The position numbers and the translations under genes are program-made. Shown here in pieces: positions 16,932 through 25,710 of a DNA stretch of 64,000 bases. The notes under the pieces were generated by a model. That model ran no database searches and was not told the DNA's origin. It worked only from the letters and a program-made list of their open reading frames with translations. The DNA lies in contig CAYMIW010000004.1 in the NCBI GenBank assembly GCA_964390725.1, forward strand, positions 1 to 64,000, read 5' to 3'. The number at the start of each line of letters is the position of its first letter. Position 1 is the first letter of the stretch. This stretch comes from JAABTH01 sp964390725. Its GTDB lineage: Bacteria; Bacillota; Dethiobacteria; DTU022.

Positions 16932-18138
16932 AAAGGGTCAAGGGCCCGGCAGATAAATCAACAGTTTCAAAGTAATCATAGATCCCATGTAAAAAACCAT
17001 CCCGGAAATAATAACGCGGTACCCGCTTGTCGATGGCACAGAGCAGCTCATAATTGACTGTTCCGATCTGTGCAGCCATTTCTTCCACGGTAACTGTTTC
17101 TTCCCCCTGCCTGCCGTATAATACAACTTCATCGTTTAAACTTACCCCCGGGAGACCAGTTACATCGACCATGAGGTGATCCATACATATTCGTCCGACC
17201 ACCGGCACGCGGCAACCCCGAATCAAAACCTGTCCCCGGTTAGAAAGGAGGCGGCTGTAGCCATCGGCATAACCAACGGGAACCGTGGCGATCAGGGCAG
17301 GTGAGGTTGTGGTGTAAGTGCAACCGTAACTGATTGAACTGCCGGGAGGGACCTGCTTGATCATGACCACCCTGCTTTTAAAAGTCATGGCCGGTTTAAG
17401 CCCGGGCATATCATCAGCTTCACCCATGCCGGGATCGGGATAGTGACCGTACATGGCCAGGCCAAGGCGAAGCATATTATAGTAAGAGCGGGGATAGTTG
17501 ATTGCCGCTGCACTGTTGGCAGCATGAATTTTTTTAAATTCTATTCCTTCCCTGCCGCATTGTTCAATGATTTTATCAAAAAGCTGCAGCTGCTGCCGGG
17601 TATAAGCACCGTCTAGATCCTCTGCCGCTGCAAAATGAGTGAAGAGTCCTTCGGCTGCCAGGCCGGGCATCCGGGCAATCGAGGAGACCATTGCTACCGC
17701 CTCAGTAGGCAGAAAGCCAACTCTCCCCATTCCTGTATCAACTTTCAGGTGAACATTCAGTAATGCTCCTGCGGCTGCAGCCAGCGCAGAAAAGCAAGCT
17801 GCCGTATCAATATTAAAAATGGTCGGGGTTAAGTTAAATTCTACCAGGTCTGTGTAACGTGAAGGATCGGTATAACCAAGCAGTAGTATGGGAGCCCTGA
17901 TTCCCGACCGGCGCAGCGCTATACCTTCTTCAACAAAGGCAACGGCTAAACTGCCTGCCCCGGCTTCCAGGGCAGTTGAAGCAACTGCCGCCGCCCCGTG
18001 ACCATAACCATCAGCTTTAACAACCGCCATTAGCTCAGTTTTCGACCCGGCAAGTTCTATAAACATTTTGATGTTAGCAGCAATCGCATCCAGATTAACT
18101 TCCACCCAGGCCGGCCTGGAAGAATAGTTTGAAACCAT
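16921..18138 (-). CDS. alr: Alanine racemase
   Basis: PLP enzyme that makes D-alanine for peptidoglycan. The PLP lysine is in AVVKADGYGHGA near residue 40, and the second catalytic Tyr is in SISYGCTYTT. VGRICMDHLMVDVT and a C-terminal beta-barrel domain are also present. Length of 405 is slightly longer than typical (about 370-390) because of the C-terminal tail. An AAGGAG lies about 10 nt upstream of the ATG. It follows hom by only 16 bp, so it is probably in the nnr-acyl-CoA dehydrogenase-hom-alr operon. Confidence 0.95.
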   Translation of the reverse strand: MVSNYSSRPAWVEVNLDAIAANIKMFIELAGSKTELMAVVKADGYGHGAAAVASTALEAGAGSLAVAFVEEGIALRRSGIRAPILLLGYTDPSRYTDLVEFNLTPTIFNIDTAACFSALAAAAGALLNVHLKVDTGMGRVGFLPTEAVAMVSSIARMPGLAAEGLFTHFAAAEDLDGAYTRQQLQLFDKIIEQCGREGIEFKKIHAANSAAAINYPRSYYNMLRLGLAMYGHYPDPGMGEADDMPGLKPAMTFKSRVVMIKQVPPGSSISYGCTYTTTSPALIATVPVGYADGYSRLLSNRGQVLIRGCRVPVVGRICMDHLMVDVTGLPGVSLNDEVVLYGRQGEETVTVEEMAAQIGTVNYELLCAIDKRVPRYYFRDGFLHGIYDYFETVDLSAGPLTLFND

Positions 18139-18154
18139 CTATAAACTGTCTCCT

Positions 18155-19444
18155 TTAACCAAGCAAACGGAACATGCTGAGGCCCGGTTTGATTACTGGT
18201 AAGCTAACAACTTTATCCAGGGCTTTCTTAAATGAGCTTTCTTCAACCAGCTGGGTTACCAGAACAATTTCAGCCATATCGTTCACCCGGCGTTTCTGGA
18301 TAACCATGTCAAGACTTACCTGTTCATCGCCGAAAACATTGGCCAGGGCAGCCAGTACTCCCGGTCGATCATCAGCCAGGAACCTGAGAAAATACCTGCT
18401 TTCAATCTTTTCAACCGGGAGAAGTTCCTTGATAGAACCGCTTTTTTCCAACACTCCTGCTTCACATCCCCGGGCTATCGACCGGGCTGCTTCGGCTACA
18501 TCGGCCAGTATTGCTGTTGCCGTGGGATCAGCACCGGCACCCGGACCGTAGAACATCACATCACCAACTGATTTACCTTCAATTAAGATAGCATTAAACT
18601 CATTACGTATTGAAGCAAGGGGATGAGCACGGGGAACCAGGGTGGGGTGAACCCTAAGAGTAACCCCGCCGGGAAGCTTTTCACCGATGGCAACCAGCTT
18701 GATAACATAGCCAATTTCAGCAGCATAAGCGATGTCTTCCCTGGTTACTCCTGTAATTCCTTCAACATGAACCTGGTCGGGACCGACACTGGCTCCAAAA
18801 GCTAATCCAGCCATGATCACCAGCTTGTAAACGGCATCACGGCCCTCGATGTCACTGGAAGGATCAGGCTCGGCAAAACCCAGTTCCTGGGCCTGGGACA
18901 GGGCATCATCGAAACTAAGGTTATCCTCAGTCATCCGGGTGAGAATATAGTTTGTTGTTCCATTAACAATTCCGACAATACGGCAGAGACGGTCGGCAAT
19001 CAGGCCGTATTTAAGCGGCCTGATCAAGGGTATTCCGCCACCTACACTGGCTTCATAAAATATATTCACTTTCTTGTCACGCGCCAGTTCTATCAGCTCT
19101 CCGCCATGGGTAGCCATTAAATCTTTATTTGCTGTTACAACATACTTGCCATTTTCAAGGGCTCTGCGGATAAAGGTGTAGGCCGGTTCAATACCGCCAA
19201 TCAGCTCAATAACCAGGTCGATATCGCTGTTATTAAGAATATCATCAGCATTATTGGTACATAAATGATCTGGCAGACCAAAGCTGGCCAGCCTGGATAG
19301 ATCACGATCTGCCACCGCAGCCAAAACCAGCTCGGCATCAATTTTTTCACCGATTTCTCTGCCGTTCTCAGTGAACAGCCTGATTACACCCCCACCGATT
19401 GTTCCACATCCTATCAGTCCGACTTTAACCGTATCTTTCCCCAT
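18155..19444 (-). CDS. hom: Homoserine dehydrogenase
   Basis: It reduces aspartate semialdehyde to homoserine for threonine and methionine synthesis. The N-terminal NAD(P)-binding motif GLIGCGTIGGGV, the GGIEPAYTFIRRALENGK segment, NKDLMATHG and the catalytic region GIVNGTTNYILTRM...LGFAEPDPSSDIEGRDA are clear. The C-terminal 80 residues (FLRFLADDRPGVLAALANVFG) are an ACT domain, usually giving feedback inhibition by threonine. Length 429 is typical. No thrB or thrC lies beside it; the neighbours are alr and an acyl-CoA dehydrogenase. Confidence 0.95.
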   Translation of the reverse strand: MGKDTVKVGLIGCGTIGGGVIRLFTENGREIGEKIDAELVLAAVADRDLSRLASFGLPDHLCTNNADDILNNSDIDLVIELIGGIEPAYTFIRRALENGKYVVTANKDLMATHGGELIELARDKKVNIFYEASVGGGIPLIRPLKYGLIADRLCRIVGIVNGTTNYILTRMTEDNLSFDDALSQAQELGFAEPDPSSDIEGRDAVYKLVIMAGLAFGASVGPDQVHVEGITGVTREDIAYAAEIGYVIKLVAIGEKLPGGVTLRVHPTLVPRAHPLASIRNEFNAILIEGKSVGDVMFYGPGAGADPTATAILADVAEAARSIARGCEAGVLEKSGSIKELLPVEKIESRYFLRFLADDRPGVLAALANVFGDEQVSLDMVIQKRRVNDMAEIVLVTQLVEESSFKKALDKVVSLPVIKPGLSMFRLLG

Positions 19445-19470
19445 TGCGTTAATTCTCTCTCCTTCTGATC

Positions 19471-20709
19471 TTACTCGTAAATTTTTTCATCAACCTGTTC
19501 TGCTTCAGCTGCATCAAATTCAATATTTCTGGCCCTGTTCAATTCTGCGCTAAGTTCCTTATAGTACTCGTGCTGTATAATTAAGTCCATAATCTCGTTA
19601 GTGCCGGTCCAGATCATGATCAAACGAACGTCGCGCAACATTTTTTCAATCGGGTATACATTAGTATAACCGATTCCACCCATTATTTGCATGGCATTGT
19701 TAACAATTTTCCAGGCATTCTCTGTGGCAACTTTTTTAGCCTCGGAAACCAGTCTCCTGGAACGACCGGGGGAGTCACCTGCATCAACCGAACTGGCGGC
19801 AAGGTATACCATGCCCCTGGCAGTGTCGAGCAGGGTGACGTTTTCTGCCACCTTAAAATTTACCCCCTGGAAATTTTTTATCTCCGTTCCAAATGCTTTA
19901 CGCTTCGTACTGTAACGGGCAGCAACCTCGTGAGCAGCTCTTCCCATACCAATTGCCCCACCGGCGCTGGTCATGCGCTCGGGTATCATCATCCGGTAAA
20001 AGATAGCTCCCCCGTTGTTTTCTTCACCAAGCAGGTTTTCAGCCGGTACTTTAACATCTTTGAAAACAAGCCTTCCGGTACCTCCACCGCGGGTTCCCAT
20101 TAAACCGTATACATATTCAACCCGCACCTCATCACAGCGATCAACCAGAAATGCGCTAATCGATTTATGCGGCGGACCATCAGGATCGGTTTTCGCGTAA
20201 ACCATAAAATAATCGGCTCCTTCAGATCCGACTACAAAACGTTTTTGGCCGTTTAATATATAGTGGTTTCCATCCTTTCTGGCTGTGCATGTTGCTCCGA
20301 AAAAGTCCGAACCACCGCGCGGCTCGGTCAGGGCTTCTGCTGCCGCCAGTTTTCCCCTGATAGTAGGGTGAAGGTATTTTTCCTTGAGCAGCTCAGTGCC
20401 GTAAGTATTAATTGCTTCGCCAACAATACTGACCAGGGAATAGAGACATCCGAGTGATGTACCCAGGACACCAACCTCTTCGAGCGCAATAATTTCTGAA
20501 ACCCAGGGCATTCCCCGGCCTCCGTATTTTTCCGGAAAACGCAGGCCGAGAAGGTTACGGGACGCCGCTTTATGCAAAAACTCGAGTGGGTAACGTATTT
20601 TTTCGTCATCCATATCGAGCAGCAACTGTTTATCGATGTCGTCCCTGACAAAGGAGCGGACCTCATCACGCAGGGCTTTCTCTTCATTCGACATGAGACA
20701 CTCTAACAT
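19471..20709 (-). CDS. Acyl-CoA dehydrogenase family protein
   Basis: FAD enzyme that oxidises an acyl-CoA at the alpha-beta bond, passing electrons normally to an electron-transfer flavoprotein. Visible features are the N-terminal helical domain, ALTEPRGGSDFFGATCTARK (FAD and substrate contacts), QRMTSAGGAIGMGRAA-like central helices and the C-terminal QIMGGIGYTNVYPIEKMLRDVRLIMIWTGTNEIM, with Glu in GTNE at the position of the catalytic base. The ATG overlaps the nnr stop (TAG at 20703-20705). No ETF, thiolase or hydratase is adjacent, so the substrate is unclear; branched or short-chain acyl-CoA is possible. Confidence 0.88.
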   Translation of the reverse strand: MLECLMSNEEKALRDEVRSFVRDDIDKQLLLDMDDEKIRYPLEFLHKAASRNLLGLRFPEKYGGRGMPWVSEIIALEEVGVLGTSLGCLYSLVSIVGEAINTYGTELLKEKYLHPTIRGKLAAAEALTEPRGGSDFFGATCTARKDGNHYILNGQKRFVVGSEGADYFMVYAKTDPDGPPHKSISAFLVDRCDEVRVEYVYGLMGTRGGGTGRLVFKDVKVPAENLLGEENNGGAIFYRMMIPERMTSAGGAIGMGRAAHEVAARYSTKRKAFGTEIKNFQGVNFKVAENVTLLDTARGMVYLAASSVDAGDSPGRSRRLVSEAKKVATENAWKIVNNAMQIMGGIGYTNVYPIEKMLRDVRLIMIWTGTNEIMDLIIQHEYYKELSAELNRARNIEFDAAEAEQVDEKIYE

Positions 20710-22313
20710 TTATAGATATCCCCCTCTGCTAATGATACCGGCTTAACAGGAGTGATGTAGGGATCATGAGCAGGGACTTTTTCAGAATGCCGGATATATT
20801 GAAAAGCTTGCTTGAAATTAGCCTTGATATCAAGAGCGCTGCATCCTCTAACCGGTGTAAGCAGATCACCGGCCAACCCGTGAATATAGACACCGGCCAT
20901 GGCTGATTGGTAGGGGGTCATTCCCTGGGCAATAAAAGAAGCTACCATGCCGGAAAGCAGGTCGCCGGAACCGGCCGTGGCAAGTACAGCATTGCCGGTC
21001 GGGTTTACAGCTGCTGAACCATTGGGAGAAGCAATAATTGTATTTGCTCCCTTGAGAATAATTATGCAGTTCCACTCTGAAGCTTTCTCCAGGGCTGTGC
21101 CCAGGCGTTCGGACTGGACCCGGGCAGTGATCAGGCCGGTCAACCTGGCCATTTCCCCGGGGTGCGGGGTGATTACAGGTGGAAATTTGGCTTCTTTCAA
21201 ACAACCGGGATCATCTTCAATGGCAGTCAGGGCCCCGGCATCAATAACCAGGGGCACGGGACTACTCCTGATAATCTCACGCATTAACTCTCCTGAATCA
21301 CCTGCCGGGTTTAAACCCGGGCCGATGCAGAGCACATCACACTGCTCGGCTTTTTTTATAATTTCTGCCGCAGCCTGCAGATCGATTAAACCTGGTTCTT
21401 TTTCAGCAAGGGCAATGGTAATAACCTCGATCAGCTTCGCTTCAAGGGTGGGGCAGATTGAGACAGGAGCAGCCAGGTAAATCAGGCCGGCCCCGGCCTT
21501 CAGGGCAGATTCAGCAGCAAGCGCAGCTGCGCCGGTCATTCCCGGTGAACCGGCTACAATTAAAACCCTGCCAAAACTGCCTTTGTGCGCATCGCCCGGT
21601 CTACCGGGAAGAACTGCCCTAATTGCCGGCAGGTCCAGCAGGTCTACTTTTTCTTCTTCTACTATTTCATGGGGAATATTAATATCACAAATAAAAATCC
21701 GGCCGGCCTGCCCGGCTCCAGGGTAGAGAAAGAGCCCCAGCTTGGGGTAAGCAAAGGTAAGAGTCCAATCTGCTTTAACGGCAGACCCGAGAATTTCGCC
21801 GGTATCGGCATTAACCCCCGATGGTACATCAACAGAAATTACCGGCACAGAAGAATGATTAACCATATTGATCACCTCTGCCGTAAAACCACTTGTCTCC
21901 CGGTTAGCCCCGGTGCCCAGTAGAGCGTCAACAACGAGATCAGCACTGTTGAGCTGTTCTTCGAGCAGCAAAAGATCATGCGACCCGGTTAGCTCCCTGG
22001 GAGGCAAGCCCATCCTGATACAAATATTTTCATTAACCGCGGCATCACCGCGGTAAGTTCCCCTTTTTTGAGTGCCCCAGGGTGAAACCTTTATACCGGC
22101 CCGGTAGAGCTGCCTGGCAATAACCAGCCCGTCACCCCCGTTGTTACCCGGACCACACAGCACTACAACCCGGGTATCATGGCCGAAATGATCAAGAATA
22201 AAATCGGTAACCCTTGTTCCCGCTGTTTCCATCAGCACAATACCGGGAATTCCGTAATCTTCTATGGCTTTGCGGTCTGCTTCGCGCATTGAAGACGCCC
22301 TTAATACTTTCAT
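20703..22313 (-). CDS. nnr: Bifunctional NAD(P)H-hydrate repair enzyme
   Basis: The N-terminal YjeF domain (about 1-215) epimerises damaged NAD(P)H hydrate, and the C-terminal ribokinase-like domain (about 230-510) dehydrates it using ADP. Signatures are CGPGNNGGDGLVIARQL and VDALLGTGANR in the first half, AHKGSFGRVLIVAGSPGMTGAA at the junction and ATAGSGDLLSGMVASFIAQG with VYIHGLAGD in the second. Length 536 fits the fused form. The ATG has GGGGAGGG at good spacing. It heads the operon with the acyl-CoA dehydrogenase, hom and alr, and often lies near alr in Firmicutes. Confidence 0.95.
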   Translation of the reverse strand: MKVLRASSMREADRKAIEDYGIPGIVLMETAGTRVTDFILDHFGHDTRVVVLCGPGNNGGDGLVIARQLYRAGIKVSPWGTQKRGTYRGDAAVNENICIRMGLPPRELTGSHDLLLLEEQLNSADLVVDALLGTGANRETSGFTAEVINMVNHSSVPVISVDVPSGVNADTGEILGSAVKADWTLTFAYPKLGLFLYPGAGQAGRIFICDINIPHEIVEEEKVDLLDLPAIRAVLPGRPGDAHKGSFGRVLIVAGSPGMTGAAALAAESALKAGAGLIYLAAPVSICPTLEAKLIEVITIALAEKEPGLIDLQAAAEIIKKAEQCDVLCIGPGLNPAGDSGELMREIIRSSPVPLVIDAGALTAIEDDPGCLKEAKFPPVITPHPGEMARLTGLITARVQSERLGTALEKASEWNCIIILKGANTIIASPNGSAAVNPTGNAVLATAGSGDLLSGMVASFIAQGMTPYQSAMAGVYIHGLAGDLLTPVRGCSALDIKANFKQAFQYIRHSEKVPAHDPYITPVKPVSLAEGDIYKC

Positions 22314-22373
22314 TCCAAACCCTCCCCGGAATGCTGCTGCAATATTATCCGGCCTTTATAATAAATAATGCTA

Positions 22374-22402
22374 ATCATAAGCATATTACTCCACTTAAGC
22401 AA
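22374..22402 (-). promoter_or_regulatory. Predicted promoter of the nnr operon
   Basis: -35 TTGCTT (22397-22402), 17-bp spacer, -10 TATGAT (22374-22379) on the minus strand, about 55 nt before the nnr start. Confidence 0.45.
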
Positions 22403-22493
22403 TGTGGACGATTCTAATTACTTCGCTATTGATCAAATTAACCCTTCCAGGGATTGACTGCAGGAGGTATTTATACCTATTTTCTATTTAGAC

Positions 22494-22522
22494 TTGATTT
22501 TTTACCGTAACGGTGGTAATAT
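22494..22522 (+). promoter_or_regulatory. Predicted promoter of rpsT
   Basis: -35 TTGATT (22494-22499), 17-bp spacer, -10 TAATAT (22517-22522). The spacer contains a small palindrome (ACCGTAACGGT). Confidence 0.6.
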
Positions 22523-22560
22523 TTTAATGTTGTAGAGCACAGGGAAGGAGGTTGAATACT

Positions 22561-22830
22561 TTGCCCAATATTAGATCAGCAGCAAAACGAGCCAGGCAAA
22601 ATATTACCCGCGAAAATCGTAACCGCCGTATTAAGAGTATGCTGAAAACATCTATTCGCCGCTTTGAAGAGTCTTTGCAGAGTGGGGATATTGAAGAAGC
22701 CAAGGTTAAAATGACCACCGCTGTCCGCCAGATCGACAAAGCTGCCGCAAAAGGTGTTGTTCATAAGAATAATGCAGCAAGAAAAAAATCGCGCCTGAAC
22801 CGGATGCTTAATAAAAACATGGCGGTTTAA
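22561..22830 (+). CDS. rpsT: 30S ribosomal protein S20
   Basis: An 89-residue basic helical protein that binds 16S rRNA early in 30S assembly. The PNIRSAAKRARQ start, NRRIKSMLKT, the AxxQIDKAAAKGVVHKNNAARKKSRL region and length are those of S20. The start is TTG at 22561, with AGGAGG nine bases before; a TTG three codons upstream lies inside the SD. A rare start codon is a known feature of S20 genes and permits autoregulation. It is monocistronic between its own promoter and terminator. Confidence 0.95.
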   Translation: MPNIRSAAKRARQNITRENRNRRIKSMLKTSIRRFEESLQSGDIEEAKVKMTTAVRQIDKAAAKGVVHKNNAARKKSRLNRMLNKNMAV

Positions 22831-22858
22831 ATAGCAATCGTATTACTATTAAGTATGT

Positions 22859-22898
22859 AACGGCCTTTTTCTATTTGATGAAAAATGGCCGTTTTATT
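22859..22898 (+). terminator. Intrinsic terminator of rpsT
   Basis: AACGGCCTTTTT and AAAAATGGCCGTT form a stem of about 12 bp, followed by TTTTATT. It also overlaps the stop region of the converging transglutaminase gene and may serve both. Confidence 0.85.
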
Positions 22899-23994
22899 AT
22901 TGATATTCGAGAAATAAATTAACTGTAATCAGCAGGTCGCCTTTGCGAACTACACCGATGGATATAGCCTGCCAGCGGCTGTCATTTAAAGAAGCGGACA
23001 GTTCATCTAGAACGTCTTCATAAATATCTTCCGGAGCCTGTGCCGGGTAGAGCCACTTGACAAGTACATACATTCCTGCTGAACGGGCCTTTAAAGCAGG
23101 AGCGGCTTCGCCCAGGTCCATTCCCAGGTTATCCAGGTTTAATATTTCCCCACGACATACAAGCCCTGCATAATCGCCGGCATGTCTGCGGGCCAGTTCG
23201 AGCAGCCCCGTTTCTTCTTTAAGAAGGTCCAGGCCTTCTTCCACCCTGTAACTGTTGAAAAGAGTAAGTAGTTCCTGTTCCAGGCCGGGAAGGGGAACTA
23301 GCGGTTTGGCGGCATTTACCTGCCTCATGTATGCCTCCTCCTGCTCCTGCTTGTAAAGGAGATCACTGTGCAACCTGGCCAAATCTGCAGGAGTAGTCAG
23401 GTAAATCCTCCTCGGCATGCGAATATATGCCGATTTATCATCGAGCATAAACCCCGCTCCCCAGGTAGTATCCAGGGCATAGCGCACACCGTCGACAGTT
23501 GCTTCGTTCCAGGCATGAAGTTCTGTTTCACCATCTCCGACAACCACCTCACCACGCTTGTATTCAGCTTCAATGCCGGAGGCAGTTAAAAGAGCCAGGA
23601 CCAGCTCGGCATAATCATGGCACACCCCACGACCATTATCGAGAGCATATTCTGGGCCGGAACCATATGCTGAAAGGTTGGCTGCTTTTTCCAGGTCGTA
23701 ATCGATATTGGTGGTAATCCAGTCATAGATCGCTTCCAACTTTGCAAAGTCATTATCCAGGCCGGCAGTAATCTCCGCAGCAAGGGTTATTATGCGTTCA
23801 TTGTGCTGTTCTTGATCTGCCGAACGAGTAAAAAAAGTAATCTCCCTGTTTTTTAGCCCTTCTCCACCGGTCGAAAACAACCTTTCCACGGTAACAGGCA
23901 GCGCTACTAACCCTTCTTTTTCATTTAACACTGAAAAAAGGGTAAACAACAACAGTAAAACCAATATGGAAAGGGCAACAATCAATCTTTTCAC
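22897..23994 (-). CDS. Membrane-anchored transglutaminase-like protein with a C-terminal CAP-like domain
   Basis: An N-terminal signal anchor (residues 1-22) is followed by a transglutaminase/protease-like core with the full triad: Cys in GRGVCHDYAE, His in LHAWNEA and Asp in ALDTTWG. From about residue 240 a second domain (LLTLFNSYRVEEGLDLLKEE, LLELARRHAGDYA, ending WQAISIGVVRKGDLLITV) resembles the CAP/SCP/PR-1 fold found in many secreted Firmicutes proteins. Both parts suggest action at the cell wall or on extracellular protein, but substrates are unknown. The start is GTG. The CAP assignment is weaker than the transglutaminase one. Confidence 0.75.
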   Translation of the reverse strand: MKRLIVALSILVLLLLFTLFSVLNEKEGLVALPVTVERLFSTGGEGLKNREITFFTRSADQEQHNERIITLAAEITAGLDNDFAKLEAIYDWITTNIDYDLEKAANLSAYGSGPEYALDNGRGVCHDYAELVLALLTASGIEAEYKRGEVVVGDGETELHAWNEATVDGVRYALDTTWGAGFMLDDKSAYIRMPRRIYLTTPADLARLHSDLLYKQEQEEAYMRQVNAAKPLVPLPGLEQELLTLFNSYRVEEGLDLLKEETGLLELARRHAGDYAGLVCRGEILNLDNLGMDLGEAAPALKARSAGMYVLVKWLYPAQAPEDIYEDVLDELSASLNDSRWQAISIGVVRKGDLLITVNLFLEYQ

Positions 23995-24056
23995 GGTATG
24001 CTACCTGCTTTCTTAATCCAGATGGAGCATTTAATAGGGGTAGCGCTGCTTTCTAA

Positions 24057-24590
24057 CTAACCCTGCTTTCTGATTGTAGGAACATTATTGTCGAGCAGTA
24101 ATTCTGCCAACCAGACAGCACTCCTGCCTACCACGTCGGGACATTTATCCTTATGCCCGCCTGCTTCCTCGTAAGCGATATACTCTTCATTATCCAAAAA
24201 TTGATAAGCGCTGCCGAAAAGATACATCTGCACTTCCCTGCAGGTATCACCCCCGTATTTTTTACGGAAACGGTCCCAATAAACACGAACCAGGGGGCCG
24301 GGTTTCCTGAGCAGGCTGATATCGGCAAATTCTTCACGGGAACGGCCGAAAAAGTAGCTGAGAACCATTATACCACCGGTCAGCGCCCCACAGGTGCCTT
24401 CAATAGTTGAGGCAAAACCACCTGAAAAAGAAGTGGATGCTTTAAACAAAGCCCCGTTTAAAGGAAAAAAATCCTGAATAGAAGCAATCAAACACTGGGC
24501 ACAACCGTAATACCGCTGTTCGAGTTCTGATGCACGGTTATAAACATCATTTAACAAATTTTGCCTGCTTACTCCCGGTTTCAAATCCAT
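24057..24590 (-). CDS. C_GCAxxG_C_C family redox-type protein
   Basis: A 177-residue protein with the family motif YGCAQC near residue 29, then GGFASTIEGTCGALTGG and two later cysteines (GGDTC, DKCPDVV). The family is common in anaerobic bacteria and archaea and is thought to bind a cofactor or metal through its cysteines; no reaction is established. The ATG has AAAGGAG eight bases upstream. It lies between the transglutaminase-CAP gene and holA on the same strand, with about 35-60 bp gaps. Confidence 0.8.
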   Translation of the reverse strand: MDLKPGVSRQNLLNDVYNRASELEQRYYGCAQCLIASIQDFFPLNGALFKASTSFSGGFASTIEGTCGALTGGIMVLSYFFGRSREEFADISLLRKPGPLVRVYWDRFRKKYGGDTCREVQMYLFGSAYQFLDNEEYIAYEEAGGHKDKCPDVVGRSAVWLAELLLDNNVPTIRKQG

Positions 24591-24626
24591 CGGGCCAACT
24601 CCTTTCTCCTGATAAAAAGATCCTGT

Positions 24627-25709
24627 TTATATTTTAACAAGCTGCAGGTGAACAATCCGGTTAATCAGCAGGTAAAGGGCCTGCACCGGTTCAAGCTGTC
24701 CTGTCTTGATCTTGTTATCGGTTGCCTGAAGAATAATTATGGCCTCCTCAAGCGTTTTCCTGCCAAAGAGCGCTGCCTGTTCACGCAAACGGCGGGCAAC
24801 AAAATGCTGTACTTCAAGAACAGCCGGAAATTGTGACTGCGGCAGGCCTTCATCCATCAGGCAGCGGGCTTTAAGCAGTAAACGGTAATGGCGCACCAGC
24901 ATGAAAAATATCTGCAAAGGCTTTTCACGTCGGCCGAGGAGCATGGTGAGCAGGCGATCTGCTTCAACGAGGTTGTTCCCAGCCAGCGCATCAGCTAATT
25001 TGAATACATCACCCTGAATATCACCGGAGAAAAGCCGGTCAACTACTGCACCGCTAATCTGCTGCTCATGTTTGCCAAGAAGAAGTGCATATTTTTCCAG
25101 CTCTGAGGACAGGTAATGTAAATTGTGATCATCAGCCATAAGCAACCTGTCCATTGCCTCCTGGCTGATACTTTTACCTAAAGTTTTAGCTTTATTTCTA
25201 ATCCATCCGCTAAGCAGCTCTCCTTTGAGCTGATTACACTCAACGGCAACACCTTTTTGATCAATTAATTTATAAATTTTTTTACGTCGGTCGACTTTTG
25301 GCGTGGTGATTACAAGAATGGCATCTTTTGTTTGAGAGCCGCCGGCATGCAGGTAATGCTCAATACACTCAATACGATCCCGATCGGCTGAAACAGTGCT
25401 TTCCGTTTCTTCAGAAGTATCATCCCGGTCAGTCTTACGTGGCGGACTCAGATAAGGAGGGTTTTCCAGAACGATAAGCCGGCGACTGCTGAAAAGATCT
25501 TTCTCACTTAGTTTTTCCAGGACCTGATCCAGCCCGGTATCTGAACCATCAATTTTTTCAGAGCTGAATTCATTATCTCCTTCAAGAAAAGCTGCTTCAA
25601 GATGAGCAATGAGTTCTTCCTGTAGATATTTCTCCTCTCCGAAAAACAGGTAAAGGGAAGCAAATTGACCTGCAGCTAACTGCTTAATCACCGCCTGGTA
25701 GCTCTGCAT
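24627..25709 (-). CDS. holA: DNA polymerase III subunit delta
   Basis: HolA is the clamp-loader subunit that opens the beta clamp. The N-terminus reads ASLYLFFGEEKYLQEELIAHL, the family's FxGxExxLxxE pattern. RRLIVLENPPYLS, VDRRKKIYKLIDQKG and the C-terminal helical collar with LADALAGNNLVEADRLLTML follow. The protein is about 360 residues. The ATG at 25709 is chosen with GAAGGAG eight bases upstream; longer readings run into trkH. It starts 1 bp after the trkH stop and is thus probably co-transcribed with trkA-trkH. In many Firmicutes holA lies beside comEC and rpsT; here they are separated. Confidence 0.92.
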   Translation of the reverse strand: MQSYQAVIKQLAAGQFASLYLFFGEEKYLQEELIAHLEAAFLEGDNEFSSEKIDGSDTGLDQVLEKLSEKDLFSSRRLIVLENPPYLSPPRKTDRDDTSEETESTVSADRDRIECIEHYLHAGGSQTKDAILVITTPKVDRRKKIYKLIDQKGVAVECNQLKGELLSGWIRNKAKTLGKSISQEAMDRLLMADDHNLHYLSSELEKYALLLGKHEQQISGAVVDRLFSGDIQGDVFKLADALAGNNLVEADRLLTMLLGRREKPLQIFFMLVRHYRLLLKARCLMDEGLPQSQFPAVLEVQHFVARRLREQAALFGRKTLEEAIIILQATDNKIKTGQLEPVQALYLLINRIVHLQLVKI

Positions 25710-25710
25710 T

